NCBI GenBank assembly: GCA_963170055.1
Contig: CAUJGJ010000003.1
Span: 950,344-1,014,343 of the forward strand
Source of the DNA: Halisarca cf. caerulea
Taxonomy: Eukaryota; Porifera; Demospongiae; Chondrillida; Halisarcidae
Length of the DNA stretch: 64,000 nucleotides
Direction: 5' to 3'
Of the stretch, positions 55,701 through 64,000 are shown piece after piece. Every line of letters begins with the position of its first letter. Position 1 is the stretch's first letter. The notes beneath the pieces were generated by a model. It did not search any database. It had not been told where the DNA came from and saw nothing but the letters and a program-made list of their open reading frames with translations. A program made the position numbers and the translations under genes.

Positions 55701-55998
55701 ACTTTACTACTGCTCCTTCTCTACACTGTACACTATACTACTGCTCCCTCTCTATACTGTACACTTTACTACTGCTCCCTCTCTACACTGTGCACTATAC
55801 TACTGCTCCCTCTCTATACTGTACACTATACTACTGCTCCCTCTCTATACTGTACACTATACTACTGCTCCCTCTTTACACTTTACACTGTACTGCTGCT
55901 CCTTCTCTATACTGTACACTATACTACTGCTCCCTCTCTACACTGTACACTATACTACTGTTCCCTCTCCATACTGAGCACTATACTACTGCTCCCAC
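49744..55998 (+). repeat. 31-bp satellite array (distal block)
   Basis: A continuation of the same satellite, in the same orientation and with the same variants (GTTCCCTCTCC, TGTGCAC, CTACGTATACTAC, CTATTTTACAC). Two of its plus-strand frames stay open for essentially the whole 6.2 kb, with no stop until unique DNA, again because the monomer cannot contain a stop. The last recognisable monomer fades at GCTCCCAC (55,991-55,998), where unique AT-rich sequence begins. Confidence 0.96.
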
Positions 55999-56640
55999 AC
56001 AGCAAAAACAGATTGATTAATACAACTAAAAAAAATAGTTGAAATTACTGAAACTCAGGTAACCAAACAATTGTTTATTTCAACTGTTCATTCACAGTGT
56101 TAATACAACAAAACATATTTTGTTTAAATCAACTGCTAGGAATCATTTGAATTAGCAATATGCTTTGTATAAATTAACCAAGAATTAGTTGAAACTATAC
56201 ACAGCACACAAATTCAGGCAACATGTTCTGTGCTTATTTTAACCAATTAAGCAGTTAAAATTACATTATATAGAGGTTAATCTATAACAACAATCTTTAT
56301 TTCAATTGACTGAGGAGTATATAATATATGTATATATATACCATATATTATTATTTGTACAATATTATACACAATTCACATGCTGCATTGCAATTATTAT
56401 CTATTAAGTCCAATGGCATATATAAATTACAATAAATATAAAGCTGTCAACACTAAGAGCAATATTGTAATCGATGAGTTAAAAAGCGCTATATATACAT
56501 CGATTCAATTAAGTCATAAACAAAGGGTGTACATTTAAAAACTCAAATTCAATACACCTGCATACTAAAACACAAAGAACACGGGATCTCACTACATGTC
56601 CTACGCATAAAGGTCTCTACTCAGCATGTCACCAACTTTC
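55999..56640. other. AT-rich 3' flank between satellite and gene
   Basis: No gene is visible. The first 300 bp repeat the motifs CAACT/AGTTG and self-complementary AT stretches (CAAACAATTGTTT, AACATATTTTGTTT), which look like the end of an old interspersed repeat. A TA-rich microsatellite spans about 56,318-56,350. TTTATT at 56,296-56,301 is AATAAA on the minus strand and could be the polyadenylation signal of the gene whose stop is at 56,641. Confidence 0.5.
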
Positions 56641-56964
56641 TCAGGCTTGGTCCCGGACATTCGCAATGTCAGTTGATATTGACAAGTAAGTTGCAGTTCT
56701 TTTCCCATCAATGGGGACCTCAATGACAAATTCAGCCAGGAAGATGGCTGCATCCCTGTAGAATTTACTGAATTCTAGGTGGAACACGTAGTGCGCTGCG
56801 AACCACACCAGAAGAGCTTTTGTGAAATTTGTCAATTTACAAAGAACTCTATTTTCAACAAAGATGAAGTATACAGGATCGATATCTTCCGAGGTAAAAC
56901 GTCCAATTCGTGGTGAAGAGTGTTTGGAACTCTCCTTTGCAACACAGTCTGGATTTTCGGAGAT
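56641..56964 (-). other. Exon (last, with stop codon)
   Basis: Coding exon of 324 nt starting in phase 0 after the acceptor TTATATAG and ending with TGA at 56,641-56,643. It encodes 107 residues, including VYFIFVENRVLC and a hydrophobic segment LLVWFAAHYVFHL. The intron before it is only 76 bp. Confidence 0.8.
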
Positions 56965-59900
56965 CTATATAAGAGAACATTATTTCAAAAGACAACATAA
57001 TTTATGCACAATAAGCAGCCTGAACATGCCATTGGCTTACTTGATAGTCAGAAAGCCAATATTCAAGTGGTATTATTGTCTTGGTTTGCTTTTTGGATAA
57101 CACCGTGAACACCTTAGACAAAACTTTAACAGCTTGGACTTGCTCAAAATCTGTATCTGCAAGCATGGTAAAAAACAACTTTGGGTATAAACTATGAGCT
57201 ACTTGTATAGAGAGCCTGTCAAATCCCACATTTGGTGGAGAATAGATCTAATTTAAAGATATATTACATACCATTTATGGCTTCAGGTTGTTCTGGAGTA
57301 CCTTTCTGAATACTATCACAATACTGCAGGATTGCAGGGACCCACTCCTTCTCCCAACTAGACTTGAATTTAGAATACAGCTGCCCAACCTTCAATTTCA
57401 TCACTAGCTCCATCTCCTGGATAATCTATGGTATAGGAAGCTTATAATATATTGTAGACACTATATGAATTTCATGTGACAAATTACAGATCAATTACAG
57501 CTTGGGAAGGATAAACATGCAGATATACAATAATATGGATTCATAAAAAAGTGACGCTAAAAGGTACTAACCAAAATATTAAATACAACAGTTAACTGCT
57601 AATCATTAACCATTAACATCTTGTGGATTAGCACTAGCTGGCTGAGGCCCTGTTTACACGAATCCGGATTCAGTGGTAAACGTATCAAAATCTATTCGTT
57701 TTGGGCTTCCGTTTACACGAATTGAACGTAAACAAATACTGGATCTCTATCAATTTGAAAACGCACACCAAAGTGGATTAGTTCGGATCCGCCGTTTCAA
57801 TTCAGAATCTGTCGTGTAAACGGCGAATCCGCATACATTTTAATCCAGTCACGTGATAAAAAAGTTGCGCAAACCGTCTTGGAGCACGAAATGATTTGCA
57901 AGTAGACGAAAACAGCTTTGTAGTATTGAGTATGTTCTTTTGTTCGACCTGTATTAGGTTTATTGCCTTTGATAGCACTTTCGATGATTTTTCCCAACGA
58001 AAAAGGAGTTCGTTAGTTGGAAGCGATGCTATCTTTGTCCTATTGGGCTATTCGTCCTCACGAAATTGTCGAGCAGGACAGCCACAAAAGCGTTGAATCT
58101 TCGTCGGTTGTGGATACACCCTGGATGAAAGTAAAAACTGAAATTGGGGGAGAATCTGTACTATAACACTTCCTCGTGGAACTCTGAGCACATGCCAGTC
58201 ATGTGGTTGCTTTCGATGGCTAATCCGGATCAGGTTGAAGTCCGGATTCGTACAAACACTTATGTTAATGGTCACGCATACCTGTATCCGTTCCAGGTAG
58301 GATTGGATTCATGTAAACGTGGCCTGAAAATAGTAACAAGAATCACGTGACGTATGTTTGATGACGAAAAGCCTTGTCGACTAGAAGAGACAGAAACTTC
58401 AATTTCCCCTTCTACAGCTCTCATCGATTTCCTTGAAAGCGCTCCTGAATTTGGCTGGCGATTCTTTCAAGTTCAAACACGTAACATTCCCAACAGCACC
58501 TGACTCACGCCTTTGTAACAGTATGTCTTTCTTCTGCCAAGATTATCGATCTGTCAGTTTTACATTTCGTCTTAAAACAAGTGTGCGTGTTTAAATACGA
58601 AACTACTGCTCGCTATGTTGCCGCCAGTAACTTTCGAGCAGTTGAAGTTTCGGTACAAATGGATGCTTCTGGAGAAGTTTTGCTGTTATACTTCCACGAC
58701 TAAAACAACTTGCGCTATGTAGCTGCAGAGAAATCTGAGGACTTCTTGAATAAACTTGGTGAAAAATTCAAGACACTTGTGCAATGTTTATGATGTAATC
58801 TTTAACATTTGTTGACCGCTCTGTGACTGTCAATTGACCTCTGCATGACCGCCTACTGACCTCTACGTGACCGCCTACTGACCTATGACTGCATGCCAAC
58901 TATTCAACTGGCAGTTGGACTACAGGTCATCGTCCAGTGTATTAGGAAAAGTACCATATGGTGCAACAACAACCATCGCGGATTTCGGATCCTCCTTGCT
59001 CTCAATGGCTCTCTGTGAACTATTTCATCCTCTCATCCAGAATTTTCACGAGCTGAGTTTCTGCGATTTTATTATCTTTCTGCTGCATCTTTCTTCTATC
59101 GCTTCCAGTATTTCACGAGTCAGCTTGTCAATGAACAGTTTGCCACTTTCTTATATGCTTAATGCATTAGTTTCCCACACAGTCTGCACCCAAAACCCTT
59201 CCAATGCATGCAAGGACATGGGCCACATTCCCGTGGAAAAGTCTCCTCTCAAAGTAGTGCTACACAATTTGCTGTTTATACAGTACACACTGACAAAACC
59301 ATTTCAAAATCTGTTGATTTTTAAAAAGATTTACCGTATTCTCTGTAATTGTTCGGACACAATAAATAACCGTACAAATGAATTATTTTTAGTAACATAA
59401 ATCAGCCGGACACGTGACAATTGGCGCATTTTTTCAAACCATTAAATTTTCGGACACCGCCGGTTTTCTTGCTTGTCTATTTCTGTTAAAATGCTGCCCT
59501 TTCGACAAGTTCAAGAATCCCAAGGTACTGGCAAACAGATAACTTGGATTCTTTTACAGTAAAAGGCTATTCAGAACCATTTGTTCCCGGCGGCGCCAGT
59601 CAGTATTCCGAGGAAAAGACCACCTGCAAAGAGACCAGTAGGGAGGCCAAAGACAAAGCCCATCGACGTAGATCTAACTCTGGACGAAAATCATGAATGG
59701 CAATAGCTAGTGGGAGAAGAGGACGTACGAGCCAACGGAATATTAAAAGCGGCAATGGAGAAGGCCATGGAACAAGTTGAGAAAGAATACAGACAAGACC
59801 TCGAGGATGAAGACCCGTTTGCGTCTGATTATGAATCGGCCGAATCATCTGACTCAGAAGAAACCGAACTATCCTAGACAACTTAGTCGACTATAATAAC

Positions 59901-62900
59901 ACTGTACGTTATCTTATTATTATTGTAATATGTATCATAATAATATGGATAAAAGTCTTGTAAACTATTCGGACGCTGACGTATGGCAGTAATTTTTAAC
60001 CTGTAAAAAGATCCGGATAACCAACAAAATAATTATTTTTGACTGTCCGGATAATTACAGGGAATACGGTAAACAGTTTTAAGACAATGTGCACTTGTAT
60101 ATTTCGAGCAGATCTCATGGAAAACCATTAACTTTGGATGACCCCTGTCATTTAGAGTTTACCATTAATTTTAACGCTTATTGGTCATCCTTTTTTAGTA
60201 ACCATGCATTAACAGTTATCTGGCCATTTGCAGGTAACGTCAAGTTTTTTATGTAGCGTACTGTACACCAAGTATACTAGATCAAAAAACTATTATACAT
60301 GCATGCACTTATCACAGAGCTGAGATAATCAGCAGGCTGAAAATAGCAACAAAAATAATTATACAGTAAGTAGACATGTAGGTACGCACCATATCTGCCA
60401 TTTTTAGCCCTTCATACTTCTGCAGGATGTCAGTAACAGATTCAGCCACATTCAAAACAAACTCTCTTCTTTGAACAAAGGTATTCCTCATGAGTTCAGC
60501 AATGACCTCTTTGCGTGGTTTTTCCTTCTTCAATTCATTATCCATTGCAGTCAGGTGTCTGTCGTAAGTTAAATCATCACAAGCACGAAGGTGGTCGATA
60601 GGAGGGTACTGACTACCTGATTTCGTTTTCTTCGGTGGGGGTGAGCTATCGTCATCACTGTGGTGTTTCTCCTTTACTTGGCTTTTCTCAACATTGTAAA
60701 CTCGTTCAATTAGCCTTTTCTGCCAGGATCCCTGCATATGGGCAGGGTAACAAAAACTCCATATATAATGTAAATACGCAGAGCTCGAAAATGCAACTGC
60801 ATGGACATCGGACATTTTCGATCATTTTCAGTAAATGTCCGGATGTTATCAACTTTGTCAGGACATTGTGTCTGCTCAAAGGAAGTGTATGGCTGTAGGA
60901 GGCTACCATTGTTCAGGTGACAGATTTGTGGTCTGTCACTTTCTGCTATTAATTAAGTAGTGGCACCACAGGATAGAAACAGCTGTGTAGGAGCTTATCA
61001 GTTCAAAACAGCTTCTCCTAAGTAGGTGTATATGGACACTGGTGTTTAAAAGCCAGTTAAGTTGCACAAAGTCTTTTCACTTACTCTGAAAGCAATACTA
61101 TTGTTTTGTGACTAGGGAAATGCCAAATTGCTACTGCACACAGTATGAAAATACTGGGATCTGCATATGTATGCTGGCTTACAACTGCATACATGATAGC
61201 AGGGAGAAACTAGCAAAGTATGTGATTGCTATAGTCAAATTATTGTGTCCAAGCAAATATATGAATGTCCGGGCATTTTGGAGTTTGTCTGGACATTATG
61301 TCCAGACACTTCCAAAAACTTATCGTGAGCTCTGATACGGTACCAATCACTCAAAAGTTGCTAAATCGTATTGTTTACACACTGACAATACGTTTCGAAA
61401 ACACTACATTTAGTACAGAAAGACACCGTGAACATTGCACGCTTTAATTGTAGCGTTCGTGTAACTAATTTCCAATCGAAAAGTGTTAAGACTTCAGATA
61501 GTTTCCCCCCTTCAATAGAAAAACATATATTATGGAGAGATCTTTTTGTCTTCGTAAAGAGAAACAACTTATGTAAGTTCAAAATAACATTAGGCTGAAC
61601 TATCCGTATAATACTGCTAGAAGCAGTACGTAGCCTGCCTTATCAATGCTTGCGAAGAATTGTTCGTTTCTTTCATATCGCCGTGGAAACTTGCGAATTC
61701 CAAATATGCTAGCTAATAGGCCTTCTTCGTTTAGAAACTTCTGCATAGTTGGTGCTATTTTTTTCCTTGGTCGATACTGAGTGAAACCAAATCATTTCAT
61801 TCGCATATTGACTAAAAAAAACACCACCTTGGATTACTAAACCGTTATACATTTCATACCAAACTTTGCATTGTTTCATCAAGCTTTCGGCAAATGCGTG
61901 GCTATTATCTCGCCAGGTGATGCGAAAACATCCATATTTAATTTAATCTATTGTACTGTGCATGTACGGTACATTGAGAAAACAGTACATTTCGAGGGAC
62001 GGTACCCTGAGAACACGCCGTGCAAACGATACGATTTAGCAACTTAGCAAAAGTGATTGGTACTGTACCACATACACTGAAATTTTGCAGAATGCAACTT
62101 TATCAATTTTTGTGGACTGGAAGCCATGTATAAAAACTTAGGTCGAGCTCTTGTGCTATAACCAAAATGGCCATCAAAAAGGGACTTGAGAAGCACTGCT
62201 ATGCCTTAGTTCTTTTATTCAATTAATGGCTTTCATCCACAAACAGAGCGGAAAGTTTATATCCGCAAAATTAAAAAAAAGGGGAAATTGAGAAAAAGAG
62301 TATAGTACACTACAATACAATACCCTCTTATGACAAAATTACTGAAATTACAGAAAGATGATAAAGCAACAGGCACATATGCTAATAGCACACCCCACCA
62401 ACTACTATAACATTGGCAGTAATCTAATGGGATACATTATATTGCAAATTTGTGAAAAATACTTCCATAAAAGATTGTACTAGCTACATGTAAAACAGGG
62501 GATATGAGGTCCAAATTATTGCTTGTCTGCAAACCTGAGGTGAGTACAATCTTATCTGGGAGAGAAACTGTGGCATACCTTCAGCCAGTATGACTATACC
62601 CTTTCAAACATGGCTGATGAAATTCTTGAAGTAAAACTATGTGCGGTACTTCCCATTGTAATTTTAACAATGACTGTCTATTCATTACATCTTCATTCAT
62701 CATTTGATTAGGGTTCATTCAAGCCTTCGTTCTGATCGATCACATGATATAGTGGAAGCATCGTAATGCACAAGCAGATGATGAAGTATTATGCATACAG
62801 ACAAACGTTTTGGTTTATTCTAACTAATATGTGAAAGTATGAATTCTCTATCTAATCAGAATAAACAGGTCTTATTCTCAGATCCTGAATCTACTAGCTT

Positions 62901-64000
62901 CAGAAGGCCACTACGTTACGAAGCTGAGGATATTGTATTTCTTGAAGAAACTTAAAGATATGGACACCATTACCAGAAAAGCGGGAACTGACAGAAAGCC
63001 CATGAAGACCCGAGCTATCCTGGACTTCATTGCCAGTGGGATAGCCAAGGATGGCTTTCAAAGAAATTCATATTGAAGAAAATAAACTCATTTCGCCAAC
63101 TTGTGGAACAATCTGAAGAATCGCTCACTAAGTTGAACCAATGACATCTTCAAAGAAGTTGCATAAATTTTTAAAGTGTCGTATTACGACACCATGGGTT
63201 CAATCGTTCATTCACTCGTTCATTCTGCATGTGTTTGCCCTTTGTCATTCGTTCACTCATTTGTTTGTTCATAACAAATTGTTGAAACTACTATGGAAAG
63301 TACCGTATGAAAGGGTGTGTGGATAAACTATTCCAAGTCTTATAACAAATTAAGCCTAAGGGAGCCTAGGACCTAATCTAAAGTTGAGGGTGTAATCAGT
63401 TATACATATAAATAACATTGTTAAAGACAAAGAATTTAGCAGTGACTCTGTTAATGAGAGCTGTAGAGATAGTAAGAATAAAGTCAATTTTGCAGCCCTT
63501 CCATTGAGCCAATGGTGGGTATACAGCAGCAAAGAACATACGTAGAGTGCACAACCTCCGCAACAGTGCTGTGTGACCGATAGTAGATCACAATGTAATA
63601 TACAAAAAGAAAAATCACACATGTATGCATGGTACTCACATAACCAGTACCAACTGCATCTCTTAAAAAAGGGTACTTCATGATCAGTCTTCTCGATGTA
63701 AATTCACAAAAATTGCGAGAGGGTCTGCTACCATATGTATACATGTGTACGACCAGGTCCCGTACAAGTGCATTACGAGCTTTTGGTGTAATGCTTTTCT
63801 TCCGGATGCATGTCATGATTTCTGCTCTCCAGGTGTCTGGGATTGCAAAGCTTTTCGGAATACCACTACGATCGCTTCTCCCTGATGACGAGGCACTGGT
63901 TTCGGATACACAGTCTACATCTGATAAAAGATTTTGAGACAAGCCAATCGGAGAAGAAAGTGTTGATGGAGTTGATCCCACTAGAGCTTGTTGACTGGAT
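56641..64000 (-). CDS. Spliced gene, five 3' exons, SAMD3-like uncharacterised family (5' partial)
   Basis: Five exons join in one frame: >64000-63640, 60731-60390, 57416-57272, 57156-57041 and 56964-56641. The phases fit throughout (0, 0, 1, 0), with donors GTGAGT, GTGCGT, GTATGT and GTAAGC and AG acceptors. About 428 residues are visible and the 5' end lies beyond the window. In order: a Ser-rich stretch, a helical segment ending in KYPFLRDAVGTGY joined to GSWQKRLIERV, a basic PPPKKTK stretch, a charged segment with ELMRNTFVQRREFVL, a segment with TIIPLEYWL, and a C-terminal module with VYFIFVENRVLC and ALLVWFAAHYVFHLEFSKFY. The order matches, from memory, the region shared by proteins often named SAMD3-like in fish and corals; any SAM domain would lie upstream. 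Function is unknown. Confidence 0.75.
57041..57156 (-). other. Exon (fourth visible)
   Basis: Coding exon of 116 nt between the acceptor CTTGCAG and the donor CAA|GTAAGC. It starts in phase 1 and ends in phase 0. It encodes TDFEQVQAVKVLSKV and TIIPLEYWLSDYQ. The preceding intron is 115 bp. Confidence 0.8.
57272..57416 (-). other. Exon (third visible)
   Basis: Coding exon of 145 nt between the acceptor ATTATCCAG and the donor AATG|GTATGT, from phase 0 to phase 1. It encodes EMELVMKLKVGQLYSKF and SSWEKEWVPAILQYC. It is too short to show as an independent open frame and is recognised only by splice logic and frame continuity. Confidence 0.75.
57417..57642. other. Intron sequence without recognisable features
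   Basis: AT-rich 5' portion of the genomic interval between the second and third visible exons, adjoining the third exon's acceptor. No repeat, RNA gene or coding signal is seen. Confidence 0.5.
57646..58324. mobile_element. Non-autonomous DNA transposon (GGCC termini, TGA duplication)
   Basis: A 679-bp element with termini GGCCCTGTTTACACGAATCC and, from the other end, GGCCACGTTTACATGAATCC (17 of 20 identical). TGA is duplicated at both edges (57,643-57,645 and 58,325-58,327). Several subterminal copies of GTTTACACGAAT and TCCGGATTCG occur in both orientations. A 3-bp duplication and GG-starting repeats would suit a PIF/Harbinger-type MITE, although that superfamily prefers TWA. It lies in an intron and encodes nothing recognisable. 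Confidence 0.75.
58328..59331. other. Intron sequence with a degraded coding-like remnant
   Basis: No intact gene. On the minus strand, roughly 58,950-59,150 reads as short coding-like pieces (KLFIDKLTREILEAIEERC) broken by stops and frameshifts, probably an old element remnant. A short 22-bp tandem repeat near 58,812-58,893 is listed separately. Confidence 0.4.
58812..58893 (+). repeat. Short 22-bp tandem repeat
   Basis: About three and a half diverged copies of a 22-23-bp unit built on TGACCGCCTACTGACCTC. Confidence 0.65.
59334..60069. mobile_element. Pogo-like internally deleted DNA transposon
   Basis: A 736-bp element between TA dinucleotides (59,332-59,333 and 60,070-60,071). Its ends CCGTATTCTCTGTAATTG and, inverted, CCGTATTCCCTGTAATTA continue with (T)TCGGACA/CCGGACA. 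TA target sites and this kind of terminus fit the Tc1/mariner-pogo group. Within it, a plus-strand frame at about 59,590-59,876 reads an AT-hook-like KRPVGRPKTKP, a stop after HEWQ, then an acidic tail (EDEDPFASDYESAESSDSEE). This suggests a defective derivative that kept coding remnants and lost the catalytic core. Confidence 0.75.
60390..60731 (-). other. Exon (second visible)
   Basis: Coding exon of 342 nt in phase 0 at both ends, between the acceptor CATATGCAG and the donor ATATG|GTGCGT. It encodes 114 residues starting GSWQKRLIERVYN, with an NLS-like PPPKKTK and the conserved-looking RNTFVQRREF. Introns of about 2.9 kb lie on both sides. Confidence 0.8.
60834..60867. repeat. Stem-loop repeat, copy 1
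   Basis: AATGTCC (60,834-60,840) and GGACATT (60,861-60,867) pair across a 20-nt loop. The surrounding 40 bp are similar to copy 2 at 61,264-61,297, in the same orientation and with the same stem spacing. Confidence 0.6.
60868..61263. other. Intron sequence between two stem-loop repeats
   Basis: No gene, RNA gene or transposon end is recognised in these roughly 400 bp. Confidence 0.4.
61264..61297. repeat. Stem-loop repeat, copy 2
   Basis: AATGTCC (61,264-61,270) and GGACATT (61,291-61,297) with a 20-nt loop. TTTGTC precedes the right arm and TGTC follows one base after it, as in copy 1. Confidence 0.6.
61338..62065. mobile_element. Tc1/mariner-type MITE
   Basis: A 728-bp element flanked by TA (61,336-61,337 and 62,066-62,067). 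Its ends are CGGTACCAATCACT and, inverted, CAGTACCAATCACT, and both continue into AAGTTGCTAAATCGTAT (right copy AAGTTGCTAAATCGTATC). It has no coding capacity and lies in the first visible intron. TA duplication and CAGT-type ends fit Tc1/mariner. Confidence 0.75.
62496..62617 (+). mobile_element. Diverged left-end fragment of the hAT-like family
   Basis: It starts CAGGGG and carries AAATTA, CTGC, GAGG and GAGTA blocks in the same order as the left end of the element at 44,907. It then has GCCAGTATGACTA and AACATGGCTGA (62,583-62,615), matching 44,997-45,027. No right end is found, so this is a truncated old copy. Confidence 0.6.
62618..63639. other. Intron sequence with minor remnants
   Basis: No gene is supported. 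Around 62,960-63,080 the plus strand reads a coding-like stretch (MDTITRKAGTDRKP, RAILDFIASGIAKDGF) that could be a decayed transposase N-terminus. About 63,200-63,270 is a degenerate TTCATTCA-type simple repeat. Confidence 0.4.
63640..64000 (-). other. Exon (first visible, runs off the window)
   Basis: At least 361 nt of coding sequence ending at the strong donor TAT|GTGAGT in phase 0. It is open to the window edge, reading SSQQALVGSTPST at its upstream end, with no in-frame ATG marking a start. It encodes a Ser-rich linker and then AIPDTWRAEIMTCIRKK and KYPFLRDAVGTGY. Confidence 0.8.

Noticed and set aside
57797..58350. Several open frames of 66-75 codons
   Set aside because: They lie inside the 679-bp MITE, overlap on both strands and show no domain.
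58885..59400. Plus-strand open frame of 171 codons
   Set aside because: It has a composition without recognisable domains, it crosses into the pogo-like element's end, and the opposite strand shows better coding-like remnants.
59600..59881. Minus-strand open frame of 93 codons
   Set aside because: It is antisense to the AT-hook and acidic-tail remnant of the pogo-like element.
55999..64000. tRNA or other structured RNA genes
   Set aside because: No cloverleaf with box A and box B, and no other recognisable RNA gene, was seen on either strand by eye; a covariance-model scan would be decisive.

Overview
The window is nuclear DNA of a eukaryote, most likely an invertebrate animal; a cnidarian or sponge would fit, but the sequence does not settle it. 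The evidence is a spliced gene with GT-AG introns of 76 bp to 3 kb, a THAP-domain DDE transposase, remnants of hAT-, pogo- and Tc1/mariner-type cut-and-paste elements, and no prokaryotic gene organisation.

Layout. Positions 1-44,906 are one satellite array of a 31-bp monomer with layered higher-order repeats (offsets of about 0.6, 1.0, 2.05, 2.69, 2.76, 3.41 and 5.34 kb). A 1,102-bp non-autonomous hAT-like element (44,907-46,008, 6-bp target duplication CACTAT) interrupts it. After 192 bp of satellite comes a 3,543-bp two-gene transposon (46,201-49,743, AT target duplication). The array resumes at 49,744 and ends near 55,998. From there to 64,000 the DNA is AT-rich and unique. It holds the 3' part of a minus-strand gene in five exons (56,641 to beyond 64,000), whose two large introns contain three complete non-autonomous DNA elements and a fragment related to the hAT-like element.

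How the parts relate. The two-gene transposon resembles the ISL2EU superfamily as I remember it: a THAP plus DDE transposase on the plus strand, and convergently a SAP/SWIM/YqaJ-nuclease protein on the minus strand. The transposase is intact (462 aa, D297, D372, E419). The YqaJ gene carries a one-base frameshift near 48,296. Subterminal inverted boxes and full CRE palindromes lie at both ends.

The satellite is coding-like only by accident. Its plus-strand consensus has no purine-purine step, so it cannot contain TAA, TAG or TGA in any frame. Because 31 = 1 mod 3, all three frames read the same 31-residue peptide. The open frames of up to 4,803 codons are therefore treated as artefacts, not genes.
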